From Erysipelothrix rhusiopathiae (GTDB taxonomy: Bacteria; Bacillota_I; Bacilli_A; Erysipelotrichales; Erysipelotrichaceae), in NCBI GenBank assembly GCA_902772725.1, contig CACYBS010000098.1, forward strand, positions 1 to 35,586: a stretch of DNA of 35,586 nt, read 5' to 3'. The notes beneath the pieces were generated by a model. That model ran no database searches and had not been told where the DNA came from. It worked only from the letters and a program-made list of their open reading frames with translations. A program made the translations under genes and the position numbers. Positions 24,119-32,479 of the stretch are shown piece after piece. Position 1 is the first letter of the stretch, and every line of letters starts with the position of its first letter.

Positions 24119-25366
24119 ATGGCAAGAAATAATCAAAGCGATGAAATTTCGGAATTGCTGGATTCGTATATAGGGAAAACGGAATTAAACATTAAGATGG
24201 ATCAGTTCCAAAAAGATAAATTGAGTCGAACTGATAAACGAAGTGAGTCAGAAATCCAGGCAGAAATTGAACCTGAGGTTGTTTCAAGTCCAGATGCTAC
24301 TGTTCAAATTGAACCTTTGAATACCGGTTCGACAATCGATGAGACGGCGACAGCTACAATACAGCCGGGTTATGGGGATACCCGGGTGGTTATAGAAGAG
24401 TCGCAAGCTGCGATATCGGAAGCTGAAAAGACAATGACGGCGGTATGGAAACCGGAAGAAATGTCGACCACGGATGGTTCGAACAAAACAGTTGTGATTA
24501 GCGACAATAAGATCAAAGAACTGCTTGAGGATACATCAAAAGAAAAGCAGGTCAAAAATATAAAAAGAAAATCAAATGACGAATCAAAGACAATAGGCAG
24601 AGTTGCCATGATTGTATTGGCGGTTATTGTTGGATGTGCATTGATATTCGGCGCCGGTCGGTTTGTTTGGAATTTATTTCAAAATGAAATTATTTCTTCC
24701 GACAGCAATGAGTATTACAACGAATTAAAAGAATGGGCAGAAAATTACGATACCTATTCCGATGAGGAGAAGGCACGGATTACCGAATATGAGCAGAAGT
24801 ATAATCAAATGACAGATGATCAGAAACAAAAGATCAACGAGATCCTAAAAGAAAAGGCAGGAAGTTCATTTGATACTCTGCTTGCGAAAGCAAAATCCGG
24901 AACTAAGACAGATTCCACCAACAACAATACAAAGAAGGCAGAAGAAAAGGCAAAACTGAAAGAAGAAATCGCAACATATCAAAGCGGCTTGAATACCGCA
25001 AATGAAACTTTGGCGCAGGCTCAGACTGCATATAATGAAGCTCAGGCGAAATTTGATTCGGCCAATACTGCATATACCAATGCGCAAAGTGCAGTTGACG
25101 GAATCAATGTTGAGATTGCGGAGCTGGAAGGACGCTTAGATGGGGCATCGGAAGATGAAAAATCGGAAATCGAAGCGCAGATTCGTATTAACAGAGAATT
25201 AATTGCGACATATGATTTAAATACTCTGCTTTCTAATTTAGAAAGTGCCCAAAGTGCTTTAAATCAGGCGCAAAGCGATCTTGATGCTGCCCAGGCAGAT
25301 GTTAATTATTATGTAAATCAAATTACTCCTTTGCAGGAGAAGCTAAACGCCTTAGATGAAGAATAA
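24119..25366 (+). CDS. Single-pass membrane protein with long extracellular coiled coil
   Basis: The 415-residue protein has an acidic, Ser/Thr/Glu-rich N-terminal region (1-155), one hydrophobic segment at about 158-180 (GRVAMIVLAVIVGCALIFG) after a basic stretch, and a C-terminal half of long helices. Residues 275-415 are rich in A, Q, E and N (AQTAYNEAQAKFDSANTAY, LNQAQSDLDAAQADV), with quasi-repeated AQ-containing heptads, typical of a coiled-coil stalk. The positive-inside rule puts the N-terminus in the cytoplasm and the coiled coil outside. I do not recognise a family. AAAGGGGGGG precedes the ATG, and it follows comFC by 24 bases, so co-transcription is possible. It ends at a strong terminator. 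Confidence 0.75.
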   Translation: MARNNQSDEISELLDSYIGKTELNIKMDQFQKDKLSRTDKRSESEIQAEIEPEVVSSPDATVQIEPLNTGSTIDETATATIQPGYGDTRVVIEESQAAISEAEKTMTAVWKPEEMSTTDGSNKTVVISDNKIKELLEDTSKEKQVKNIKRKSNDESKTIGRVAMIVLAVIVGCALIFGAGRFVWNLFQNEIISSDSNEYYNELKEWAENYDTYSDEEKARITEYEQKYNQMTDDQKQKINEILKEKAGSSFDTLLAKAKSGTKTDSTNNNTKKAEEKAKLKEEIATYQSGLNTANETLAQAQTAYNEAQAKFDSANTAYTNAQSAVDGINVEIAELEGRLDGASEDEKSEIEAQIRINRELIATYDLNTLLSNLESAQSALNQAQSDLDAAQADVNYYVNQITPLQEKLNALDEE

Positions 25367-25389
25367 AAACGGAGACTTCTCCGTTTTTT
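25367..25389 (+). terminator. Terminator after the coiled-coil membrane protein gene
   Basis: An 8-bp stem (AAACGGAG with CTCCGTTT) and a 4-base loop are followed by six T residues, immediately after the stop. Confidence 0.88.
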
Positions 25390-25410
25390 GTTTAATAGTA
25401 ATTGATTTTT

Positions 25411-25419
25411 TGTTAGAAT
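25411..25419 (+). promoter_or_regulatory. Extended -10 promoter of the glmU-prs operon
   Basis: TGT TAGAAT is a TGn-extended -10 element 25 bases before the glmU ATG; no good -35 box is visible. Confidence 0.45.
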
Positions 25420-25443
25420 GGTAAAAGGAAGTCGGGTGATTGT

Positions 25444-26385
25444 ATGAGAAATGCGATTGTATTGGCTGCCGGTAAGGGAACCCGGATGAAATCGGAACTG
25501 AGTAAATTGATGCATCCGATTATTGACCGTCCCATGCTGGCATATATTATTGATGCTTTAAGAGCTGTCAATGTTGAAAGAATCGTAGTCGTTGTCGGCT
25601 ATCAGGCCGAATCGATTAAAGAAGCTTTTCCGGAACTTGAATTTGCGCTTCAGGAGCCTCAATTAGGAACAGGTCATGCAGTTATGCAATGTACACAGCT
25701 GGCAGATGCAGATGGGGACACACTCATCATTAATGGAGATGGACCATGCATCCAGCCGGAAACTTTAGAAAAGCTATATAAAGATAACGAAAACGCATCG
25801 CTCACATTGTTGAGTGCTGTTCTGGAGGATGGAGCTCATTACGGAAGAATTGTCCGTAATGAAAACGGAACAGTGGAAGCAATTGTTGAAGCGAAGGATT
25901 GTACTCCAAAACAAAGAGAAATCAGAGAAATCAACGCCGGTATGTATTGTTTCAAAAACCGCGAATTGTTTGAATATATTAAAGAGTTAAAGCCGAATAA
26001 CGCTCAAAAAGAGTATTATTTGACAGATATGGTTAAAATTCTTGTATCCAAAGGAAAAACGGTCAATGCCAGTATTATTGAAGACCGGGATGAGGTCATG
26101 GGCATTAACGACTGTGTTGAATTGAATCGAGCCTATAAATGGATGCAGCATAAAATTAATATTGATTGGATGAAAAACGGAGTCCAGATTGTTGACCCGG
26201 AAAGAACCGTCATCGGCAAAGATGTAAAGATCGGCCATGATGTCATCATTCATCCAAATGTAGAGGTTTTAGGTAATTCCGTGATTGAAGATTTTGTTGA
26301 AATCCTGCCTGGATCGTATTTAAAAAATACGACAGTAAAATCAGGAACAACAATCGATCCAAACACAGTAATTATAGAAAGATAA
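25444..26385 (+). CDS. glmU: GlmU-type N-acetylglucosamine-1-phosphate uridylyltransferase, short form
   Basis: The 313-residue protein has a complete nucleotidyltransferase domain (1-225): LAAGKGTRMKSELSKLMHPI, LGTGHAVMQ, INGDGPCI, YGRIVRNENG and EINAGMYCF. It then has about 85 residues of left-handed beta-helix ending at VIIER. Ordinary bifunctional GlmU is about 455 residues; the acetyltransferase active site with its catalytic histidine would lie beyond this end. The stop is followed after 20 bases by prs, so no decayed remainder exists. It should make UDP-GlcNAc from GlcNAc-1-P and UTP, but the acetylation of GlcN-1-P must come from another protein. It leads the glmU-prs operon. Confidence 0.85.
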   Translation: MRNAIVLAAGKGTRMKSELSKLMHPIIDRPMLAYIIDALRAVNVERIVVVVGYQAESIKEAFPELEFALQEPQLGTGHAVMQCTQLADADGDTLIINGDGPCIQPETLEKLYKDNENASLTLLSAVLEDGAHYGRIVRNENGTVEAIVEAKDCTPKQREIREINAGMYCFKNRELFEYIKELKPNNAQKEYYLTDMVKILVSKGKTVNASIIEDRDEVMGINDCVELNRAYKWMQHKINIDWMKNGVQIVDPERTVIGKDVKIGHDVIIHPNVEVLGNSVIEDFVEILPGSYLKNTTVKSGTTIDPNTVIIER

Positions 26386-26405
26386 AAGAACAGGGAGAAA
26401 AAAGA

Positions 26406-27359
26406 ATGGAAAACACTATCGTATTCGCTTTATCATCAAACCAGCAGTTAGCTAAGGACATTTGTAAAGAATTAAATATTCCTTTAGGAAAATGTGATGT
26501 AAATCATTTTGCGGATGGAGAAATTTTAGTTCAGCTCGGTGAATCAGTTCGTGGAAAACACGTATATTTTATTCAGTCCACCAGCAAACCGGTAAATGAC
26601 AACTTGATGGAGCTTTTGATCGGAATCGATGCATGCCGCAGAGGTTCTGCTGCCACCATCAACTGCATTATCCCTTATTTCGGTTATGCACGTCAGGATC
26701 GTAAAGCTGCACCACGTCAACCAATTTCTTCAAAGCTTGTCGCAAGCTTATTGGAAACTGCAGGTGCTGACCGCGTCGTTACGATGGATTTACATGCCAC
26801 TCAGATTCAGGGATTCTTTAATATCCCGACAGATGATATTACCGCAAACAGCTTAATCGGTGAATATTTCAAGAAAAAGAATTTAGATGATATCGTTGTT
26901 GTAAGCCCGGACCATGGTGGAACCGTTCGTGCCCGCCGCTTAGCTGACTATTTGGGAGCTCCGTTAGCTATTATCGATAAGAGACGCCCACGTCCAAACG
27001 TAGCAGTTGCGATGAACCTTTTAGGTGATGTCGAAGGCAAGGTTGCAGTAATTATTGATGATATGGTAGATACAGCAGGAACGCTGGTATCCGGAATTCA
27101 GATGTTGAAGCAGAAAGGTGCTAAAGAGGTTTATGCAGCATGTACACACGGTGTATTATCCGGACCGGCAATCGAGCGTTTGAAAAACAGCGGTTTAACT
27201 GAATTTATCTGTACAAATACTATTACACAAACTGATAAAGAAAAAGAATACGATAAGATGGTTGTATTATCGATTGCTCCATTGATGGCAGCTGTTATCT
27301 CTGCAGTAGAAAACCAGTCTTCTTTATCTGCTGCATTAGCTGATTCTATCCATCATTAA
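26406..27359 (+). CDS. prs: Ribose-phosphate pyrophosphokinase (PRPP synthetase)
   Basis: The 317-residue protein makes PRPP from ribose-5-phosphate and ATP for nucleotide, histidine and tryptophan synthesis. The family motifs are clear: FADGEILVQ, PYFGYARQDRK, the catalytic DLHATQIQGFF region, SPDHGGTVRAR and the PRPP-binding loop VIIDDMVDTAGT. Length is standard. It follows glmU by 20 bases with AGGGAGAAAA before the ATG; the glmU-prs order is common in Bacillota. Confidence 0.96.
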   Translation: MENTIVFALSSNQQLAKDICKELNIPLGKCDVNHFADGEILVQLGESVRGKHVYFIQSTSKPVNDNLMELLIGIDACRRGSAATINCIIPYFGYARQDRKAAPRQPISSKLVASLLETAGADRVVTMDLHATQIQGFFNIPTDDITANSLIGEYFKKKNLDDIVVVSPDHGGTVRARRLADYLGAPLAIIDKRRPRPNVAVAMNLLGDVEGKVAVIIDDMVDTAGTLVSGIQMLKQKGAKEVYAACTHGVLSGPAIERLKNSGLTEFICTNTITQTDKEKEYDKMVVLSIAPLMAAVISAVENQSSLSAALADSIHH

Positions 27360-27360
27360 T

Positions 27361-27717
27361 ATGGAAACACTCTTTATCGGATATCCGAAATGCTCTACCT
27401 GCCGTAAGGCATATAAGGCATTACAGGAATTGGGGATTGAAGCTGAATATCGAAATATTCAGACTGATAATCCTACCAAAGAGGAGCTTCAAAACTGGAT
27501 TGATAAAGGTATATCTCCGGATAAATTATTCAATACCAGCGGTAAACTATATCGGGAGCTGAATCTAAAAGAAAAGCGTCTAACCATGACCACCGAACAG
27601 ATTATTGATCTTCTGTCAACGGATGGTATGCTGGTCAAACGCCCTATTGTATTACAGTCGGATACGATTTTGGTTGGCAATCAAATCGATGCCTACAAAT
27701 CTTTAAAAATAGAATAG
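27361..27717 (+). CDS. ArsC/Spx-family thioredoxin-fold protein
   Basis: The 118-residue protein begins with a thioredoxin-like strand and a CxxC motif (C11, C14 in YPKCSTCRKA). It also has the family segments ELGIEAEYRNIQ, LFNTSGKLYREL and the RPIV loop (MLVKRPIVL) of the arsenate reductase/Spx group. True Spx regulators interact with RNA polymerase and lack a reductase partner system. No ars genes are nearby, so a redox or Spx-like role is as likely as arsenate reduction. The ATG comes two bases after the prs stop, so it is translated from the same message. Its end overlaps tatD by 25 bases, tail to tail. Confidence 0.82.
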   Translation: METLFIGYPKCSTCRKAYKALQELGIEAEYRNIQTDNPTKEELQNWIDKGISPDKLFNTSGKLYRELNLKEKRLTMTTEQIIDLLSTDGMLVKRPIVLQSDTILVGNQIDAYKSLKIE

Positions 27718-28442
27718 AAATTATCAGAAATCTGCCGGCAGAAAGTGGCTTCATCCAAGTCCTTCAGCCGGCTTATTTTTTTGGCAATAAAGCGCACGTT
27801 GGATGGTTCATTTTGTGTACCTCTTACCGGTTCCGGTGCCAGATAAGGAGAATCGGTTTCTGTTAATAATCGTGATATAGGACACTCTATTACACATTCC
27901 GGTGCATGTCTGGCATTTTTAAAGGTTACAGGTCCTCCAAAGGAAATAAAGGAATCCAGCTTTAGACATTCTTTCATCGTTTCTCTGCTTCCGGAGAAAC
28001 AATGGAAAATTATTTTTGTATTAGAATGCTCTTTTAAGAGATCAAGAGTATCCTTTGTTGCCTGACGCATATGGATCGATATCGGTAAATTGTATTGATT
28101 GGCGATATGAATCTGTCGGATGAATAATTCTTTTTGGAGTTCCTTATTGGAAGCGTCTCGATAATAATCCAATCCGATTTCGCCAAGGCAATCTAAAAGA
28201 TGGGCGTTTTGTTCCAAGCGCTCTATATCTTTTTCATCAACAGATAATACATCCTGCGGATGCCATCCCCATGCGATTTTAAAACGATGATCTTTTTTAC
28301 GAAGCGGCAGAGCCCTTTTAAATTCCTCTTCATTTGTACACATGATCAAAAAGCCGGATATATCTTCGGCTCTTTCAAGAATTTGATCAAGATCGGAGTA
28401 AAGTTGGTCACACGTGATGTGGCAGTGGCTGTCAATATACAT
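27693..28442 (-). CDS. TatD-family metal-dependent DNase
   Basis: The protein (about 249 residues) begins MYIDSHCHI and has the metal-binding sites of TatD: the HCH pair, GEIGLDYY, IHMRQA, FHCFSG and ETDSPYLAPEP. TatD proteins are cytoplasmic Mg-dependent deoxyribonucleases with roles in DNA repair and fragmentation. An in-frame TTG six codons earlier (28460) is possible, but neither start has a Shine-Dalgarno sequence. TATAAT at 28454-28449 on the minus strand lies six bases before the ATG, so transcription would start at or next to it, a leaderless arrangement. It is divergent from the DUF3284 gene. Confidence 0.85.
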   Translation of the reverse strand: MYIDSHCHITCDQLYSDLDQILERAEDISGFLIMCTNEEEFKRALPLRKKDHRFKIAWGWHPQDVLSVDEKDIERLEQNAHLLDCLGEIGLDYYRDASNKELQKELFIRQIHIANQYNLPISIHMRQATKDTLDLLKEHSNTKIIFHCFSGSRETMKECLKLDSFISFGGPVTFKNARHAPECVIECPISRLLTETDSPYLAPEPVRGTQNEPSNVRFIAKKISRLKDLDEATFCRQISDNFYSIFKDL

Positions 28443-28474
28443 ATTTTGATTATAACTCAACTTTTGAATAATTG

Positions 28475-28483
28475 TGCTATAAT
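28475..28483 (+). promoter_or_regulatory. Extended -10 promoter of the DUF3284 gene
   Basis: TGC TATAAT (28475-28483) is a TGn-extended consensus -10 box 25 bases before the ATG at 28509. The divergent tatD -10 box lies about 25 bp away, so the two promoters may interfere. Confidence 0.5.
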
Positions 28484-28508
28484 ACAGTACATAAGCGAGG
28501 AGAGAGCT

Positions 28509-28970
28509 ATGGAAGTCAAATTGAAATTAGACGTGAGTGCACGACAGTTTTTTGATTATATAGAGGATTCTTTACTGAATGATATTGAAACCCATACCGG
28601 AAAAAAGGTTCCTATCACAAAAATCAGCCGTGGCTACCGATACAATAAAAAATCCGTACAGCGCGGAGGCAAAGGAGAAGGTATTACCGTTCGTATCAGC
28701 CAGTTCAAGCCACCTCTGGATTATCAGGCTACATTCTCTACAGAGATTGACCGTGTAACGATTACATACCATTTTGAAGAGTTAGGTGAAGAAGAATGTG
28801 AAGTGACTTACAGCGAAGTCCGCACGACTAAGAAAAAAGATCACTTTACAAAGTTAAAAGAAATCAATACCAAACGCAAGGCAACTAAAATGATTAAGGA
28901 TGTAGAAAAATATATCCTGCGCTATCGTTTGGATAACAGCGAAAAAGAAGACGCTGAGGATGATGAATAG
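28509..28970 (+). CDS. DUF3284-type small protein
   Basis: The 153-residue protein starts at ATG 28509 with GAGGAGAG upstream. It opens MEVKLKLDVSARQFFDYIED and has a beta-rich middle (ITVRISQFKPPLDYQATFS, VTITYHFEE), then a basic helical region and a very acidic tail. I take it as a DUF3284 (PF11687) member, a family common in Bacillota and often near PTS genes, with no known function. There is no PTS gene beside it here. It ends inside a hairpin terminator. Confidence 0.7.
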   Translation: MEVKLKLDVSARQFFDYIEDSLLNDIETHTGKKVPITKISRGYRYNKKSVQRGGKGEGITVRISQFKPPLDYQATFSTEIDRVTITYHFEELGEEECEVTYSEVRTTKKKDHFTKLKEINTKRKATKMIKDVEKYILRYRLDNSEKEDAEDDE

Positions 28971-28985
28971 TCCTCAGCGTTTATT
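28951..28985. terminator. Terminator overlapping the end of the DUF3284 gene
   Basis: A perfect 10-bp stem (ACGCTGAGGA with TCCTCAGCGT) has a 10-base loop that contains the TAG stop, then TTATTTAT. On the minus strand it is followed by TCTTCTTTTT, so it can also end the convergent cell-wall hydrolase transcript. Confidence 0.8.
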
Positions 28986-30445
28986 TATACGACATCTTTG
29001 ATTCTTATATACGCAATCGTTTCGATATATTGTGCGGTTGGATCGGCTTTATAGTTGGTGATAGGTACCTCGCTGTAGATTTTATACCATGAGCCTTCCT
29101 CACCCAAAATAATAAAGCTTACCGTTTCTCCGGATTGATAGCGGTACAATTCGTTTTTATTCTTTGGATCGGAGTAAACAACAATATCGTGATTGGTTCT
29201 AAATGTCATCGTTTTGTACTCTTTATAGTCTTTCATACCGGCCAGCCTGTCAATTTGGTAGTAGATGGAGGCATTTTTTTCTCCCCAGTAAGGATCTCCG
29301 GAATAGGTTAAGGCAATGCCGGAATCTTTATCACCAAACCAGGAACCGTGGTAGGTGTCCGATGAAGGGTTGGAATAGTTTCCCTGTACAAAATAATAGG
29401 CATGCTGGTAAATGCAGTCATACAGAGAATTGTATCGTCCATCCGCTCCGCCTTCTCGGGAATACACCTGATGACCGAAAATATTGTTGCTGGAAATGGC
29501 CAGTTCGCTTTGACCGTATCCGCTGTCATTTACTGCAGAGGCAAACATCATTGCCGCATTGACTCCGGTTTGGTTTTGGATATCAATAAATATATAGCCC
29601 GAATTGTACAAGACAGATTGATCGGAAGATACGATTCCGGTCATTTCCGTAATGTGATTATTAAAATCATCCGGTGTTAATTCGGTATAGCTTCGATACG
29701 GAAGATATTGATAAAAACAATAATGGGCAATTTGATTCACTGCGTGCTGGTGAGAGCCTGACTGCTTATCCAAATACATTTCATAAAAGTCATCATAGAA
29801 CCAATGTCCGTTATAAGAATAGTAAATCACATCTTCTTTCACATATTTCGGGCAGGGACCAATGGAATACGATGTATGGACATCTTCATTCATATCCTGG
29901 GATATACAGTGAACAAGCGAGTTTTCATATCGGTAGTAATAAGATAACTGTAAGTCTTCTGTATACAATACGAGTTCAACATCTTTGGCATCAGCCCATC
30001 CCTGCACTCCGGCAATCTCAAAAAGGATGCGGGAACCATCGGCACTGGTATCAAGATACAAAGCATCGGCCGCATAATCTCCATTGACCACTTCATCCAC
30101 CTTGGTGTATTTATTGGTGAAATGAACGATATGATCTTCCTGATTATTTTTTAAACTCACTACTGCGTTTTTGGCAGCCAGTACCTTACCGCTGGAATCG
30201 ACAACCACAATGCGGTCACCTTCGGTGGTATACATTTTGGATTCCGCAAATAAAAAATGATCAAAGGTGTCAATCGGACCGGATTCCGGATGGTCATAAT
30301 CGATAACCGAATATGTATGTTTAGGGGAGTTAAACAGCGACACGAAGATGATTAAGCACATCAAACCAAAGACGAACAAGGCAATCCAGTTAGTGTACTT
30401 CATTAAAAATGCGCGAATACGTTCCCATTCTTTTTGTATATTCAT
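28985..30445 (-). CDS. GH73-like N-acetylglucosaminidase with SH3b domain, membrane-anchored
   Basis: The 486-residue protein has one hydrophobic segment at about 19-39 (signal anchor), so the rest is outside. Residues about 285-390 resemble the LytD/GH73 glucosaminidase domain: TGVNAAMMFASAVNDSGYG, SELAISSNNIFG, then a YDCIYQHAYYFVQGNYSNP-like region. An SH3b-type C-terminus (about 405-486; VVYSDPKN, GSWYKIYS) would bind the wall. At the position of the usual catalytic glutamate (HESG or LESG) it has aspartate, D307 in NDSGYG. It would cleave peptidoglycan glycan strands if active. The middle (45-280) is not recognised. It is convergent with the DUF3284 gene and divergent from prfA. Confidence 0.75.
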   Translation of the reverse strand: MNIQKEWERIRAFLMKYTNWIALFVFGLMCLIIFVSLFNSPKHTYSVIDYDHPESGPIDTFDHFLFAESKMYTTEGDRIVVVDSSGKVLAAKNAVVSLKNNQEDHIVHFTNKYTKVDEVVNGDYAADALYLDTSADGSRILFEIAGVQGWADAKDVELVLYTEDLQLSYYYRYENSLVHCISQDMNEDVHTSYSIGPCPKYVKEDVIYYSYNGHWFYDDFYEMYLDKQSGSHQHAVNQIAHYCFYQYLPYRSYTELTPDDFNNHITEMTGIVSSDQSVLYNSGYIFIDIQNQTGVNAAMMFASAVNDSGYGQSELAISSNNIFGHQVYSREGGADGRYNSLYDCIYQHAYYFVQGNYSNPSSDTYHGSWFGDKDSGIALTYSGDPYWGEKNASIYYQIDRLAGMKDYKEYKTMTFRTNHDIVVYSDPKNKNELYRYQSGETVSFIILGEEGSWYKIYSEVPITNYKADPTAQYIETIAYIRIKDVV

Positions 30446-30506
30446 GGAAACAGTTTATCAAAAAAATGAAAATAGGGCTACCTTACTGTCTTTTGAATAG
30501 AATTCA

Positions 30507-30515
30507 TGGTATATT
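30507..30515 (+). promoter_or_regulatory. Extended -10 promoter of the prfA-prmC-map operon
   Basis: TGG TATATT (30507-30515) is a TGn-extended -10 element 27 bases before the prfA ATG. No -35 box at the right distance is seen. Confidence 0.45.
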
Positions 30516-30542
30516 AATGGTTGCTGAAAGGACGGGACACAT

Positions 30543-31622
30543 ATGGCATCAATGGAAGAAAGACTTGACTCAATTGTAGATAGATATAACGAAATTAATG
30601 AGGAAATGATGAAAAGCGATGTTGTTTCCGATCGTAAGACGATGGCAAAACTCGGCAGGGAACAGAATGAGATCCGGCCGATTGTGGAAACATATCAAGA
30701 ATATAAAAGCGCAAAGAGCGAATTAGAAGACGCAAGAGAACTGCAGACAGAAGATGATAAGGAAATCCGTGAAATGGCAGAGATGGAAATTGAACGTCTG
30801 GAGCCGATGATTCAGGATTATCTGGACCGCTTAGAACTGCTTCTGGTACCGAAGGATCCTAACGATTCTCATAACTGTATTATAGAGATCCGTGGGGCTG
30901 CCGGTGGAGATGAGGGAAATATTTTTGCCGGTGACTTATTCAGAATGTATTTAAAATTCTGTGAAACTAAAGGATGGCGTGTAGAGGTCATCGAAAGTGA
31001 AGAAAGTGAAGCCGGGGGCTATTCTTTGATTTCCTTTAAAGTTAACGGAGATGGAGCTTACGGAACCTTTAAATTTGAATCCGGTTCACATCGTGTACAG
31101 CGTGTACCGAAGACAGAGTCACAGGGACGAATTCATACTTCAACCGCTACGGTATTATGTATGCCGGAAATTGAGGAAGAAGACTTTGAAATCGATATGA
31201 ACGATTTGGAAATTGATACCATGCGTGCATCAGGAGCCGGCGGACAGCATATCAATAAAACAGACTCTGCCGTACGTATCGTGCATAAGCCTACCGGTAT
31301 TGTCGTAAAATGTCAGGATGGACGTTCCCAGCATGAAAACCGCGCTACGGCGTTAATGACGATCCGCGCCCGTGTATATGAAGAAAGACAGCGCGAAATC
31401 GATGAGAAAAACGGAGCGGAAAGACGTACTAAGATCGGTACCGGAGACCGTGCTGAAAAGATCCGTACTTATAACTATCCACAAAACCGTGTAACTGACC
31501 ACCGTATCGGATATACCGTGAACCAGTTAGACCGTATTATCGATGGCCGTCTGGATGATTTGATGAACGCCTTATCCATTGCGGACCAGCAGGCTAAACT
31601 TGCAGGAGAAAAGCAGGTATGA
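30543..31622 (+). CDS. prfA: Peptide chain release factor 1
   Basis: The 359-residue protein recognises UAA and UAG stop codons and triggers peptide release. The universal GGQ motif is at residues 233-235 (GAGGQHINKTDSAVR). The codon-recognition tripeptide is PKT at 189-191 (RVPKTESQGRIHTS), the PxT pattern of RF1 rather than the SPF of RF2. Length is standard. It heads an operon with prmC, which methylates the GGQ glutamine. AAGGACGGG precedes the ATG. Confidence 0.96.
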   Translation: MASMEERLDSIVDRYNEINEEMMKSDVVSDRKTMAKLGREQNEIRPIVETYQEYKSAKSELEDARELQTEDDKEIREMAEMEIERLEPMIQDYLDRLELLLVPKDPNDSHNCIIEIRGAAGGDEGNIFAGDLFRMYLKFCETKGWRVEVIESEESEAGGYSLISFKVNGDGAYGTFKFESGSHRVQRVPKTESQGRIHTSTATVLCMPEIEEEDFEIDMNDLEIDTMRASGAGGQHINKTDSAVRIVHKPTGIVVKCQDGRSQHENRATALMTIRARVYEERQREIDEKNGAERRTKIGTGDRAEKIRTYNYPQNRVTDHRIGYTVNQLDRIIDGRLDDLMNALSIADQQAKLAGEKQV

Positions 31623-32464
31623 CCTATCGTGATTTGATTCACCAGGGACAGAAACGTTTATTTGATGCCGGTCAGGGCGATCAGGCAGCTCAGCTGCTGA
31701 TGGCAGAGTTATGCCGGCAGAAAAATATAAATTTATATTTGGAGATGGAAGAAGAAGCGGATGCAGATCTTGCATCTCTATATTTAAAAGATATTGCCTT
31801 AATGGAAGAAGGCAAACCGTTAAGCTATGTATTAGGATATGAATCCTTTTATGGATATGATTTTATTGTCAATGAAGATGTATTGATTCCCCGTCCGGAA
31901 ACCGAAGAACTTGTTGGTTTAGTATTAGGCCTATTCGATGACTATTTTCCGGATCGTGACAAGGTCAGTGTATTTGATGTTGCAACCGGATCGGGTGCCA
32001 TTGGAATCACATTGAATTTAGAAGAGCCGAAAATGGATGTTACGGCATCGGATATATCCCAAAAAGCACTAGTCGTAGCCGAAAAAAACAACGAAAAATT
32101 ACAGGCGAATGTGAAATTTATCTGCGGTAATATGTTGGATCCATTTATTGAAAGAAATCTTCATTGCGATATTTTAGTATGTAACCCTCCATATATTCCA
32201 AGTTCGGAACAGATGGAACATTCCGTGGTTGATTACGAACCACATGTTGCCTTGTTTGGTGGGGATGATGGGTTGAAATTCTATCGAGATGTATTTGAAA
32301 AAGCTCCGCAGGTACTAAATCCTAAGTCATTTTTAGCTTTTGAGATGGGGTATAACCAGGGAAAAGCCTTATCTTCTCTGGCAAAGGAACATTTTCCAAA
32401 CGGAAAAGTGACGGTCCATAAGGATATGAGCGGAAAAGATAGAATGTTGACAATTGAATTGTAG
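31619..32464 (+). CDS. prmC: Release factor glutamine methyltransferase
   Basis: The 281-residue protein methylates the glutamine of the GGQ motif in RF1 and RF2 with SAM. It has the LIPRPETEELV segment, the SAM-binding FDVATGSGAIGITL and the catalytic CNPPYIP (NPPY). ATG 31619 overlaps the prfA stop by four bases (ATGA), so the two are coupled. The N-terminal helical domain is complete. Confidence 0.95.
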   Translation: MTYRDLIHQGQKRLFDAGQGDQAAQLLMAELCRQKNINLYLEMEEEADADLASLYLKDIALMEEGKPLSYVLGYESFYGYDFIVNEDVLIPRPETEELVGLVLGLFDDYFPDRDKVSVFDVATGSGAIGITLNLEEPKMDVTASDISQKALVVAEKNNEKLQANVKFICGNMLDPFIERNLHCDILVCNPPYIPSSEQMEHSVVDYEPHVALFGGDDGLKFYRDVFEKAPQVLNPKSFLAFEMGYNQGKALSSLAKEHFPNGKVTVHKDMSGKDRMLTIEL

Positions 32465-32479
32465 AAAGAAGGAATTCAT

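Noticed and set aside
29203-30087. Plus-strand open frames of up to 137 codons
   Set aside because: They are antisense to the GH73-like gene and encode low-sense, R/H/C-rich peptides without motifs.
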